In this document: positions 11,804 through 23,644 of the stretch, piece by piece
How positions within the stretch are numbered: the stretch's first letter is position 1
How the letters are laid out: the number at the start of each line of letters is the position of its first letter
NCBI GenBank assembly: GCA_009363875.1
Contig: CM018685.1
Span: 64,460,593 to 64,524,592 of the forward strand
From: Mikania micrantha
Lineage: Eukaryota > Streptophyta > Magnoliopsida > Asterales > Asteraceae
Reading direction: 5' to 3'
Length of the DNA: 64,000 bases
Program-made: the position numbers and the translations under genes
The notes under the pieces: model-generated
The model's database searches: none
The model's input: only the letters and a program-made list of their open reading frames with translations
Told to the model about the DNA's origin: nothing

Positions 11804-14183
11804 CTAGGTTAGATACCCGTGTAATACACGGGTTGAATAACAAAAATGTTACAAACCAAAACTCCTAAATATCCTTCAAATGGAAAATTAGATCAAAGAT
11901 TCTAATCAAATTCCTCCATGATCATAAATGAGAAAAGTAGAAACTTGAAAAAGCTAATATAGAATCTTAATGTTATCACTAATAATATGTCATTAAGGAA
12001 CTAACAACGATTACAAACTTGTGTATAACATGTTTTATCAATTGACTCCAAACAATCGAATTCATCAACACAAATAGTCACAATAAGACCAAAAAGAAAA
12101 GACTATATTCAAGAACATGAGCACTGTGTTTTGAGAGCTAAATAAAACTTCATAAATATATTACATGAATCTTTTTCTTCTTTTTTTTTGCCAAGTCATT
12201 TGATTCAATATCTATAAACATTCTCTTTGTCCTACAACTGTGTCATTTTTTAAAAATATTAGTAAAGAGTAAGGTAGACTCTTTACATATCATCAGTCTA
12301 AAGATGGTTCGATCTAAAGTACTTGTATGGAGTGCTAGCTGTATATTGGGCGTAAAATATAATAAAAAAAGGATTAAACAACATGTTTGAAGTTCTAAAC
12401 AGTCAGCCATACTCGAAACAGTAACCATTCGACATTCTACCACTGCAATAAATAAAAATAACACAATGGTCAGTTGACTTTTTCTTAAAGATTCATTATA
12501 ATCACAAAAGAATTTAGACTTTCTGAGAATATATAACAATTAAAACTACCAAAACTCAAACTCACGTAACATTATACCGAAAATATCAATCTAGACATTT
12601 TTACAAACATTTCGTGTGTGTAGCAAGATTATGGTAACAAAATTGAAAATCACTCAACAATTATACTGACAAAAGATCAAGAAAATACACACCTTACGAA
12701 TATTATTGACATCAAGAGTATTCTATGGTCCCAAGCTTTGTAGGTCAAAAGAGTTAGCATCATGTCCCCATGAGGAATAGACAATCAATGATTAAATATA
12801 TTTCGAATTCTTTGAACTTGCTTTTCTCATGACCCCAAACCAAAATAGAAGCAACCCTTATCAATCATTCCTTAAGCCCAAAAAAAATTATTATTCAATT
12901 TATTCCATTACACTAAGTAACCCCAATCAGTCATAGAATTCATCGTCACCACACCAAATCAATATAGACTTCCAAATGTTGATTAGTAAGTTGTTTGATT
13001 AAAACAGACACAAGGATATAATCACACGTTCATGATTTAATCATCATTGTATTCAAAGAACCGAGTGACTAACATTCAAGTGTAATTGGTTGCTTTGATC
13101 ATAATATCAATTCAAGCAAAGATTGCTAATTTACAATTCATTCCAAACATTCAAGAAAGAAATTGAAAAAAAAACAATTGAGATATAAAACAAAATCTGA
13201 TCCTGTAATGTCTCTATTTCATTTTTTCTCATAAAATCCTAATCTTTCATTGAAAAAAGCATTCCTTGAGTGGTAATTAGGCGAAATAATATGCATATTA
13301 TGATGAACAATGTAAGAAACACAAGAAGACATTTACTGAACTAAAATCTTTCAATGAACCAAAATCTTCCACTGAACCAAAATATTTTATACAAACACCA
13401 ATGAAAGATAAAACCCAAAATCCTATAAAACTGATTGATTGTCGGTTCAAAATAATCAGATGTGGAACATAACCACATGAGTCGACTTCTATCCCTGAAA
13501 ATTTGACATATTTCTTCACAAATAGAAACCCCATGTTTGTTAATTCCAAGTGATTGAACAAATGAATAAGAAAATCAGAAAACTTAATAGCCTAAGAGAC
13601 TTTCTTTAACAACAAACAATAAAAGAACTATTTTAGGGATAGAAGAAGGCATCAATTACCGGATAGAATTCTTACCTGTTAAAATCGGAGAAAGTAGTAG
13701 AATGGATTAAGCCAATTAAATAAGGATTAGGTTTTGAAAAAGGCATTCAAAAGAAAGAGAAAGATCATTGAATTAGTAAAGGGGACTGAAGCTAATAGAA
13801 GATGAAACGAAGTTGATGATGGATTGATATTCAATTTATTGGATGATCAAAATCACGACAGACATAAGAGATAAATTGAGAAGCGGTCTTACATGAAAGA
13901 AGAGAAAAAAAAAAAGCAAAATTGTTGAATGCAGATGACGGAGCTGCAATTGAACAATGGAGAAGGAATTTGGAAGATTAGGGTTTTTGAATTTTTGTTG
14001 GAGAGACGAGGATCCGTGCTTTTCTTTTGGCCGGGTTTAGATCCGCGCAAATACTATATGGATCTTCGCAAATCAAGTGTAGTGTTTAGGTTAAATACTG
14101 TGTTGACATGTGTCAAATTAGCCATATGGATATCTTAGGTAGGAGACAAGTAGCAATGTAGTTATGTGGACACTCTAGTTTAG
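11804..14183 (-). mobile_element. Helitron 3' end; body possibly to about 14183
   Basis: The minus-strand 3' terminus is clear: CTAG (11804-11807) before host T, preceded by the perfect hairpin CCCGTGTATTACACGGG (11816-11832). The 5' end is a guess. A minus-strand TCTCTAAACTAGAGTG near 14183, next to a TGACACATGTC phrase, would give about 2.4 kb. Within the body, 13600-14050 looks like a captured 5' gene region on the minus strand, with a CCCTAATCTTCC leader-like stretch, but no protein was recognised. The 3' end is well supported and the extent is not. Confidence 0.45.
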
Positions 14184-14377
14184 AGACAAGTGGCATTAGA
14201 GTTACTTGTTGTTCATAAATATTATATTTTGTGACATAAATATTATATTTTGTTGTTCATTTATAGTTTTTATACATAAATGTTTTTTAATATTTATTAA
14301 ATAATCGTTCTTAGCATAATAAAATCTTTATTTGAGTAGTCTTGATTGAAAAATTACTATATAAGAAAGAAACATAC

Positions 14378-15032
14378 TGTTTTGGGTAAAAATTAACAAG
14401 CTTAATTCTTAGCAAAACCGAATTAGAAAAGTGGGGTATTGTGTTCTTACAAGAAAATATGTTGAATATATCAAATATGTGATCGGAATATCCCTGGATA
14501 TCCTTAAGGATATTCCGATATATTAAACAGATAAATATTGCGGCATAAAAACCTCGGGAGGTGACAATTGTCACTCTGCCTAGTTTTATTAATACTTGAA
14601 CAAATAGAATACAACGAAAGAGCGCAAGTTGATCGATGCTAAGTATCTGATTGAGCTTCTGTGAGTTTAGTGTGTATTGTGTGTCCTATATCGATCAATT
14701 GTCTCGGTTTATATACTATGAAAATACAAACAAACGGTCAACAACGTTCATAAGGTAGTTGCGAATATCTCGACACTTTCCAAACGTGGGAGACTCGTTC
14801 AAAATAATGGCGTCAATCCCTCTTAGATGCCACATCCAAATTAAGTCAGTTGAAGCCTGTTTCCGTGATACTTGGCTGACTTGTATGACAACCTGTCAAT
14901 GCCTAAAATCTCGCAATACAAATTAGGAAAACAGAGATAATGGTTAGTCATTATATATATCCATAAATATCCATTTTCCTGAAATATCCTGGATCCTGAA
15001 ATATCCCGGGTAGAAATATTTAGCGCCTAACA
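14378..15032 (-). mobile_element. Solo LTR, 655 bp
   Basis: The sequence runs from TGTT to AACA and is flanked by the 5-bp duplication CATAC (14373-14377 and 15033-15037). No internal retroelement DNA adjoins it, so it is a solo LTR left by recombination. A minus-strand TATATAAACC (about 14705-14716) suggests minus orientation. Near the left end, 14482-14520 contains the palindrome arms CGGAATATCC and GGATATTCCG, and GAAATATCC-type motifs recur near 14980-15010. Copia versus gypsy cannot be told from the LTR alone. Confidence 0.8.
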
Positions 15033-15172
15033 CATACCTACTAAAATTTCACTTTTAAGTGTAGTTTGAAAGGGAGACATGAAGCCATGCCTTATGACTA
15101 TCTCAAAAAGAGGTAGATAGACTGTTTCTAAACAATATTGATTAAAAAATTACTAGATATATACATTAAATA

Positions 15173-15900
15173 CAAGGCCGGCCCTTAAGAGGGGCGAGGT
15201 GGGCGACCGCCCTGGGCCCAACATTTTAGGGGGCCCAAAATTTTAAAATTTTTATTTTTTTTTATATAAAAAATTTGTATAAACAACATATAAATAACCA
15301 TTTAAAAACATGTGATTTAAATGGCACAAAAAGTAATTTTTTTAAGGTATAAGAAGTTACTTTCATTCTCTTTAAACTAGATGTGTTTATCAGTTCAGTT
15401 AATTGTTTATTCGGTATAGTTTAATGGTTTACAATTTCTTTCCCTATCCAATAACCGAACCGAATTTAAGAAGTGGTTCAGTTTGATTTCAGTTGAAAAT
15501 GAGCAAACCGAATAAGCCGGTTAAAAATTGAATAAACATCTAAATAAATTGATTTAAGTCGAATAAACTGGTTAAAAACGAATAAATCGAATTCAACCTT
15601 ATATATTATTAATAAAATAATAAATTTAAATCCGAATTTGGTTTAATCGGTTAACCTAACAAACCGAATTCAAAAAAAAATTGTAACAACTAAACCAAAA
15701 AACAGAAATTCAGATACGGTTAGGAACCGAATTCAGAATTCAGATCCAGTTAGGAACCAAACCGAATTTGGTTCGGGTTTTTTCTGTTACAAAGACGGTT
15801 CGGTTCTGGTCACCTCAATTCTCATGACCGCCCCTAAAAGGGCCCATTTTTTTTCTCGCCCCAGGCCCCGGAATTTTTTTTGATTCTCGGGCCGGCTCTG
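15173..15900. mobile_element. hAT non-autonomous element, GGCCGGCCC ends
   Basis: This 728-bp element starts CAAGGCCGGCCCTTAAG and ends TCGGGCCGGCTCTG. It is flanked by a perfect 8-bp duplication ATTAAATA (15165-15172 and 15901-15908). The interior includes ACCGAA/AACCG-rich DNA at about 15440-15800 and no transposase. The duplication length and CARRGCCGGCCC ends indicate hAT. Confidence 0.92.
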
Positions 15901-16019
15901 ATTAAATAAGACATATTAATATCAAATTCATGTTGGTAGTTTGTTTTCGCCTTCTTTTAGCTATTTTATTTTTAAATATAATTTCCGCACGTTTTCAAAT
16001 ATATATATATATGGAGGTA

Positions 16020-17654
16020 GGGAATGGATCTAATATTAACTCTAAGATTCATCAATAACTCATTAACCCAACCATATTGAATGATCAAATTACAAGATGC
16101 TAATCTAATGGTTCATATTAAACTATAATATAATAATGTAATTGATTTGAAAGAAAAGGGAATAAGGGTATTAATGTAATTTGATATATTAAATACTTTA
16201 CTCCCTCTTTTTTTATACATCCATAACTTTTTTATGCTATAATATTTTTTTATAAAAATTGCACCATTTTACTCGTCTTTTTTTTTTCTCTTTAATTCCG
16301 TTATAGTCTTGACTAGGTTTTTTTATTTTTTTTCGGATGTTCGTATTTACACCAATGTAACAAGTATAAAACTAACAAATTATTTGTAACAAGTTGTAAC
16401 GAATTTGGGTTTACATTGTTGTATAATAAATAGGGGTTAAGTTTAAGAGTGTAAACGAGCCAAGCCGATCCTGAGCTCGTTAATTACGTTATATTCTTGA
16501 CTAGGTTTTTTATTTTTTCTGGATGCTCGTTAATTACGGTATATTCTTGATTTTGTAACGAATTTTGGTTTTTAAAGTACTAAAATGTATTTACAATCTT
16601 GTAAATATAATTTTTAAGTTATGAAAATGTATTTACAATCTTGTAGATATAACGAATTTTGGTTTTCATCAACAAAATGTTATATTATTTTTTTAAAGTA
16701 TTAAAACATATTACAATCTAGTATATATAACGAATTTTAGTTTTTATTAACAAAATGTTATAGTATTTTTTAAAAGTATTAAAATGTATTTACAATCTTG
16801 TAGATATAACGAATTTTGGTTTTTATCAACAAAATGTTATATTATTTTTTTTAAGTATTAAAATATATTTACAATCTTGTAGATATAATTTTTTTAAAGT
16901 ATTAAAACGTATTTACAATCTTGTATATATAACGAATTTTGGTTTTTATCAACAAAATGTTATATTATTTTTTTTAAAGTATTAAAATGTCTTTACAATC
17001 TTGTAGATATAATTTTTTTTAAAGTATTAAAACGTATTTACAATCTTGTATATATAACGAATTTTGGTTTTTATCAACAAAATGTTGTATTATTTTTTTT
17101 AAAGTATTAAAATGTCTTTACAATCTTGTAGATATAATTTTTTTAAAGTATTAAAACGTATTTACAATCTAGTAGATATAACGAATTTTTGAGCATCCGA
17201 AAAAAATAAAAAAACCTAGTCAAGAATATAACGTAATTAACTAGCTCGGGATCGGCTTGGGTCGTTTACACTCTTAAACGTAAACCGTATTTATTCTACA
17301 ACAATGTAAACCGAAATTCGTTACAACTCGTTACAAATAATTTGTTATTTTTATACTTGTTACATTGGTGTAAATACGAACATACGAAAAAAAATAAAAA
17401 AACCTAGTCAAGACTATAACGGAATTAAAGAGAAAAATAAGACGAGTAAAATGGTGCAATTTTTATAAAAAAATATTATAGCATAAAAAAGTTATGGATG
17501 TATAAAAAAAGAGGGGGTAAAGTATTTAATATAGCAAATTACTACTTTACCCTTATTAAATAATAAAAGAAAAAGCCATGTGTTCAATTCTGATTGGTTT
17601 ATGAGGGTTAATGGGTTAGTGCCATAAATGAGGGTTAACATTTGAACCCAATCC
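16020..17654. mobile_element. MULE-like long inverted-repeat element
   Basis: This element of about 1.6 kb is flanked by a perfect 10-bp duplication TATGGAGGTA (16010-16019 and 17655-17664), in the size range of Mutator-like elements. Its arms (about 16160-16530 and 17190-17540) are long inverted copies. For example, the left arm has TATACATCCATAAC and GACTAGGTTTTTTTATT, and the right arm has their complements. The outer 140 bp of each arm is more diverged. The centre is a minisatellite, listed separately. No transposase gene is present. Confidence 0.8.
16540..17185. repeat. Minisatellite inside the MULE-like element
   Basis: This tandem array is built from two modules. One contains TATTTACAATCTTGTAGATA, the other CGAATTTTGGTTTTTATCAA followed by AAAATGTTATATTATTTTTT. 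The TATTTACAATCTTG module recurs roughly eight to nine times, at about 50-110 bp spacing. Copy differences are mostly in T-tract length and single bases, which suggests slippage and unequal exchange. Confidence 0.85.
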
Positions 17655-17822
17655 TATGGAGGTATTCCATTAAGAACCACTTTTATGTTAGGACCTTGAG
17701 AACTTCATAATACACTTGTAAATTATGCTTTAAGTTTTGTACATAGAGTTGTTATTTAAAAGGGTAAAATAGTAACTTCTCTTACTTAAAGTTAAATTAC
17801 TTTTATTACTTATATATATATA

Positions 17823-18200
17823 GGAATGGGATCAAATACTAACCCTCTCTTACGGCGCTAATCCATTAACTTTGCCAAAACGAAGCCGAATCTTGAATTT
17901 TTTTTTTTCGAACATCATTGTAACACAATTAGAACACCATGTTCAGTTTTGAGTTTAGGCTAATTCATCACCGTTTAAAAAATATCATCGTTGTAAGGTT
18001 TTTGCTACAGTACTGTAAGTTTTAAATATTTAAACACCTACAGTACTGTAAGAGCCCAAACGGTGATGAATTAGCCAAAACTCAAAACTGAACATGGTGT
18101 TCAAATTGTGTTATAATGATGTTTAAAAAAAAAAATTCAAGATTCGGCTATTTTTTGGCAAAGTTAATGGGTTAGCGCCGTAAGGAGGGTTAGTATTTGA

Positions 18201-18204
<4 letters not shown>
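17823..18204. mobile_element. Palindromic MITE inserted in a TA microsatellite
   Basis: Two arms of about 175 bp are inverted copies. The left begins GGGATCAAATACTAACCCTC (17828); the right end is the complement of GGGTTCAAATACTAACCCTC. Both carry the motif ACGGCGCTAA(T/C)CCATTAAC. The element sits between TA runs on both sides, so its exact duplication cannot be read. The termini resemble the outer ends of the element at 16020-17654, so it may be a Mutator-like relative. Confidence 0.8.

Positions 18205-18242
<38 letters not shown>
18204..18242. repeat. TA microsatellite
   Basis: An uninterrupted TA dinucleotide run directly abuts the preceding MITE. A shorter TA run lies on its other side (17811-17822). 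Confidence 0.95.
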
Positions 18243-18248
<6 letters not shown>

Positions 18249-18522
18249 CAAAAAAAACGAAGAAATAATATATAAAAGACGACAATATTGTAAATACGAT
18301 ATATGTATGATATGAAGACGGGGATAAGAACGGGGATTCAGGGCCCAACGTTAATATGATTGTCAATTAATTACACGTAAGATTGACAAAGATCCGGGTG
18401 ACCGATCGTCCCTACTACCATCATTCTAAATCACTTGTATGTCGCTATCATGCGCGAGTTGGAGAGATCAACGTGACAGGAGAATATACATTATCAATTA
18501 ACAATAATTAATGAATTAATTA

Positions 18523-18807
18523 CCAATGATGTCTTGACGTAGTGGTAAGATGGAGATATACAGGAAGTGATAGGAGACTCAGGTCCTGAGTTCGATTCTT
18601 GATCCCACCCGGTTTTACCGGTCTTTCATCGTCGTGCCTTTGGCGGGTGCTTAGGTTGGGTTTTCCCCGAAAATTGGTGTCTGGTGAGCTAAGAGTTCCG
18701 TCCGTTTGTACTATTGGTCAGCTTGGACATCTTTTAGCCATTGGGGGCCACGTAAGAAGTATCCGACAGTTGATTAATTGGGTGTTAAAAAAAATTAATT
18801 AATTAAA
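18523..18807 (+). mobile_element. tRNA-derived SINE, family B
   Basis: This insertion of about 285 bp is flanked by a 14-bp duplication TAATGAATTAATTA (18509-18522 and 18808-18821). The head has an A-box-like AGTGGTAAGATGG and a B-box-like GAGTTCGATTC (about 18590-18600). It ends with an A-rich tail after GTTGATTAATTGGGTG. A 3' fragment of the same family occurs at about 21655-21770. The AT-rich duplication is easily matched by chance, so the ends carry some doubt. Confidence 0.8.
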
Positions 18808-19032
18808 TAATGAATTAATTAATAATTAAGGATGGACGGAATATCCTCAGCCAGATCTGTGCGGCTAGTGTGCGTTGGAGATGACGTGGCATGGGATATG
18901 GGATATGAGAATGGCACACAGTACTACAATAGTAACAATGGGAACTCCTGTGAAGAATAGAAAACACAAAAACAAACATTTACGATAAAATCTGTGGTCA
19001 AATAGCAGAAACCAGAAATCATACTAAAGTAA

Positions 19033-19416
19033 GGGCATGGTTGGTCGGTTAAGAGGTTATGTTCGAATTGGTCATATTGAAATCGTTTATTTTAAATATC
19101 TGAATGAAAAGAAATGTCTAAATAGATATCTGAATGATTAAGATCTGGGTATATATATCTGAATGAAAGCAGTTGGCTCCTTTGCAACTCTTTAATCTTC
19201 TCCAACAACCTTCTTTCCTCTCTTACGAAAACCTCTCCTCGCAGCCTCCGACAACGACGAAGACCTATCATCTCAGACGGCATCTCTCCTCTACATAATC
19301 ATTCAAGTGTTCAACCAAACAATCGTAACTGGTTTAACACTTGTTCAGAGTCTCTTAACTATTCAGACATCTTACTGATTCAGTACTTAATGGTTCAAAC
19401 CCTACCAAACGACCTC
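19033..19416. mobile_element. Harbinger-like MITE with TAA duplication
   Basis: The element starts GGGCATGGTTGGTCGG and ends CTACCAAACGACCTC, and TAA flanks it on both sides (19030-19032 and 19417-19419). The terminal inverted repeats are imperfect (8 of the first 13 bases), but they resemble the GG..GTTTGGT ends of PIF/Harbinger elements, which duplicate TWA. The interior (19190-19300) is unusually GC-rich for the region and may be captured coding DNA. I could not identify its source. Confidence 0.65.
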
Positions 19417-19419
19417 TAA

Positions 19420-20780
19420 ATATATACAAACTTTGCTTTTAGGGTGAGCATGAATTACTCCACTATGGTTTTAGCTATTTTCATAACCAAAACCGTTTTT
19501 ATTGAATAATTTTAAATCTATATATAACTATAATCAATTGATCGGTTAACCACCGGTTATTGTTCGGTTTCGGTTTAATTTGGTTAAAAATGAAGTTGTT
19601 AAAAAACTAGGAAAAGCTGTAAATAAGTTTGTGGATTATAAATAACTTGATAAAAATCTAAGTAAAGCTCGTACAATTTTGAGGATGTTCCTTTATATTC
19701 ACCACCACGATAACATTTTAGATAACACTTTAATCACATCGCCATTAACGTTTTTTCTTATAACGTTGTTTGACAACGACAACGCTGTTGATGCGTCCAG
19801 TTTCTTGCACCCAGCTTAGCAAATCCTTTAATGTCATGAACATCTCAAATAATCAAATAACTTGCGAAAAATATCAAACAAACAGAATGATACTTGTAAT
19901 GCATCTTCACTATCAAAAACCTGAAATGTTGCCAGAAGATTTTTCGTCAAAATTAGCCGTCATCTCAAACAGCTAAGAATAAATACAGAGAATTCTTTAG
20001 TTTTGAAGCAATTGATTCGTTTGTAAAAATGAATAACTGAACATTTTCTTTATATAGAATTTTGCCACACATAAATCAAGGAATATTATTTCACGTCAAA
20101 TAATTGGTTCGCATAACAATGAATCTTTAATCGTGCCAAAATAATTAAAGCACATATAATTTGTGAATCTATGTGCACGTATAGGGTAATACGAGCCGTA
20201 TAGATTCCCATCAACCTTACACTTTAGCAATAGCATCTTTTGTTAGTTTGACTGACTTTATACGTACCGTATAAGCTATATACGACCGGATATAATACAT
20301 CCGGATAATGTCTCATAATTGGGGTGGTGTATGTTTAGTAGGCTAAAAAAAAAAACAATGGTCACAAACTTTTATTAAAAAATTATTGTTTGGATTCCAT
20401 TATAGATTCATGATTGACGGTGACATCGACCATGATTAAAAAATTAAAAATCTAGCCCTTCTCCCACACTTTATAGTTTATACTAACCTCTTGCAATTAT
20501 TAACAAACCAGAAACATTATTCTTTTTATCTCTCTATCTTATTCTTTCATATATTTAATACGTGAGAACAAAAACAAGAAAAAGAGCAAGAGCGGAAAAT
20601 AAAAAAAAAAAAAAAAACCCATATCGTATTGTTTTACTACATTCCTATATGATGTGATTATTACCTTACTTAATAAGACATCATATAAGGTGATCATTGT
20701 TATTTTAATGAATGTTTGTGAGAGGATCACTACCTTATAAGACGCTTGTGGGATGATGACTATTTTGTGAGATATTTGTA
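19420..20780. other. Intergenic DNA, no gene recognised
   Basis: At 19440-19600 there are AACCGGTTA/GGTTTCGGTTT phrases typical of decayed MITEs. At 20175-20310 several CGTATA/TATACG motifs cluster (GCCGTATAG, TATACGTACCGTATA, TATACGACC) and can fold back on each other. No coding region is supported. Confidence 0.4.
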
Positions 20781-21140
20781 GGGGTAACTTTAACCTATTT
20801 TTCAGCTTTTTTCCAATTAGGTCACTCATACTTTTTTTTTTGTTCCGATTAAGCCACTCATACTTTTTTTTGTTCCGATTAAGTCACTCATACTTTTTTT
20901 GTTCCGATTAGGTCACTTTACTTTTAATTTTGTTTCAATTAGGTCACTCATATTGTAAGTAAAATGTTTGTGATTAGAACACTATTTTAAAGTAAAGTGA
21001 CCTAACCGGAACAAAAAAAAAGTATGAGTGACTTAATCGGAACAAAAAAAAAATTATGAGTGACTTAATCGGAACAAAAAAAAGTATGAGTAACTTAAGT
21101 GGAACAAAGCTGAAAGTTGGTTACATTTGTATGACATTTT
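20781..21140. repeat. Palindromic element made of about 30-bp repeats
   Basis: The left arm has tandem units of GTCACTCATAC, a T tract and GTTCCGATTA. The right arm (from about 20996) has the inverse units, GGAACAAAAAAAA plus GTATGAGTGACTTAAT. The arms meet around 20955-20990 and outer TTTCAGCTTT/AAGCTGAAAG motifs close the structure. I found no clear target duplication. The RNA would form a long, slightly imperfect hairpin. Confidence 0.75.
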
Positions 21141-21654
21141 CCTATATTTGTAAAGTGATGATTTTCTACATGTAGTGAGTATCAGTGATCTCTATCGCAT
21201 TAGGCCGTTCGTAATACTTTCCTCGCGCACCCAGCGGGATGCCTCCGTTCGAGCGGCCAGCGCCCCTCGCGTCCCGCTTTCTCCTCTCATTTGTGATTGA
21301 TGTGGAAGTTTTTTGTGTGGGGATGGGGTAATGATGTTCATAATAAATATATAATATATTTCAAAAAAATTATACAACGAATTTAAACTAACATAATTAA
21401 TGTTTAAACAAGTATAATCATGTTAAAAAATATAGGATTTGGTTTTAATGTTTTATTCTTTGGATTTTACTTAAAAGAACTGAAATCCGGTCAGACCGGT
21501 GAACCGGCCGGTTAATTTGAATCCAATTCCCATGCCTATTTTGGGCCGGCCGACTCTTCGGTTTCCGGTCTGACAACACTGACTATCAATAATGTAAATA
21601 GTCGTTTAAAATGCAAAAAAGAAATCCTATTTTTAAGCTTATTGTTAAAACATA

Positions 21655-21770
21655 GAAATTAGGTTCCTTCTGTCTGTACTAGTGGCCAGATAAGGCATCA
21701 TTTAGTTATTTGAGGTCGCGTACGAAGTATTCGGTAGTTGATTAGGTGACTATTAAAAAAAATTGACAAT
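21655..21770 (+). mobile_element. SINE 3' fragment, family B
   Basis: This stretch shares ordered phrases with the SINE at 18523-18807: TCCGTCCGTTTGTACTATTGG there and TCCTTCTGTCTGTACTAGTG here. ACGTAAGAAGTATCCGACAG there matches ACGAAGTATTCGGTAG here, followed by GTTGATTA and an A tract. The promoter head is missing, so it is a 5'-truncated copy. Confidence 0.7.
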
Positions 21771-22876
21771 TAAAGTGCAATGATTCTTTTTAATTAATGA
21801 TGTGTCCTAATATTCATACACCACTCCTATAATCTATACACCATACTTGAGTCAAATCAATCATATCATACTAAATAACTTTTACTTATACATATTTTCT
21901 AAATATTTTATAACATTAAAAAGTACAAAAATCTGGTGTTTATAGATACACCGATGTAACAATATCAATATCGTTAATGATTTGTATTGATACAAGACAT
22001 CAAGCAATTCTCATGTCTACCCTATCTAATTATCTTACAAACACAGGTAATTGATTATATTCAATGAATAACAAATATAATTAAACACACGCATCATTTG
22101 ATATGCTTAACTATATTAAGTGATTATATAAAAGGAATGAGTTCATAAACAAACAAAAATCATTATTTGTTTCTTTTACCAATATTAAAATCGTATCAAG
22201 ATTTTCCATCTTGAAAAACTTTATTAAAAGAAAAAAAGAAAGTAAAAAAAAAAAACTACTTTAGAAAATTAATGCATATATCACACGGCTAAATATAAAA
22301 TTAAATTAAGTAATAGTTAGTTAATTCTATAATGATTATTCACAATTAAATTTATACGAAGTATCTAAAAATTCTTTTATTTTAATTATTTATCATGAAA
22401 GAAAAAAAAAATAAGGGTGAAAATACACAAAGATAGACATATGTTTTCACGTTTAATAAAAGATAAATGTAAGACAATAAAACTGATAAAACACTACAGG
22501 GTGACACAATATTTCACTTCAGTTACTTATGAATATTAATTAAAATAAGATAGTCGAGTAACCTAAATGTTTCCTGAAAGGCTTCCAGATTTTAGATTAA
22601 AATCAACACAAACTAATTATTTCTTAAATGAAATATCGGTAATTAATTGTTTCAGTTAAATCGTTGAATCAAATCATATAAACAATCCGGGAATTAAAAT
22701 TTATTATACAGACATAGTGGCTAAATCAATCAAAAGGTTAAAGAAACAAAGTATAAAAGTAAGACCCCGTTTGCTTCAAAAAATCTAGAGGAATCAGATA
22801 GAATTTAAAATTAGAATTTATTTTTCCAGATGTTAAATTCGCTGATAATTTACAAGATGTTTGAAATTGATAATAA
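21771..22876. other. AT-rich intergenic DNA
   Basis: No gene was recognised. A Harbinger-like terminus (GACCCCGTTTGCTTC after TAA, about 22760) occurs without a matching second end. It is probably truncated by the Helitron whose 3' end starts at 22877. Confidence 0.4.
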
Positions 22877-22968
22877 CTAGTAACGTTACCCGCGCTTTGC
22901 GTCGGGTCTTTACGACTAAAACCTGAGCTATGAAATGATGACAATACTCAAATAAACATATGAGGCGG
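22877..22968 (-). mobile_element. Helitron 3' end, interrupted by a hAT element
   Basis: The minus-strand 3' terminus CTAG (22877-22880) is preceded by a hairpin of 20 bases (22888-22907, arms ACCCG and CGGGT). A hAT element has inserted 80 bp inside it at 22969. The Helitron body presumably resumes at 23653, but its 5' end was not found. Confidence 0.6.
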
Positions 22969-23644
22969 CAGTGGCGGAGCTTGAAAATTCTGTCCGAGAG
23001 GGCCGAAAGTTACGGGACAAAATTTTTTTTCTTTATCACTATGTTTCGGGCTAAAATTCGGGTCGACGCATGATTATCCGGGTCGGGTCAAACAATTTAA
23101 AGTTTAAAATATCAAATATCTGTTCCACTCAAAAACATATATATGTTTGTATCAAACAAGACATAAAATGTTTAAAACGAAACGGTGAGTACCCGGAAGA
23201 AAAATCACAATTCAACGCGACGACCTTTAAGCTCTTTGAACTCATTGATTATATACTTCGAATCAAACTTTTCAATAATTTCCTTTTCTCGGTAATTTCC
23301 TTTGCGAAAACGATTATTGAAATATGTAATGTTCAATAGTTAAGGTCCATTTTAATTTTAAAGGCCCAAAACAAGATTTAAACTCAAAATTGGCTAATGA
23401 ACAAGATAACAACCGAAATTGTGAACCCTTAAAGGTAGTGTTAAAACTTACAATATTAGTTCAACTTTATTATTTTTTAAAATCCAAGGGGGCCCAAGGA
23501 ATTTTATAAAGAAAAACCGAAGGGGCCGGACTCAATACATATAAAATTTTTCGACCGAAAACTACTATATCAAGGCTTCTGGCCAGAAAAACGGCAGGGG
23601 AAGGGGCCGGGGCACCCCCGGGCCCCTTCAAAGCTCCGCCAATG
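22969..23644. mobile_element. hAT non-autonomous element, GTGGCGGAGC ends
   Basis: This 676-bp element begins CAGTGGCGGAGCTTG and ends AAGCTCCGCCAATG. The 8-bp flanks are TGAGGCGG (22961-22968) and TGAGGTGG (23645-23652), matching at 7 of 8 positions. Terminal repeats are about 15 bp. Short open frames inside do not resemble a hAT transposase. Fragments of the same family occur near 2940-3075, 6650-6765 and 24400-24590. Confidence 0.85.
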
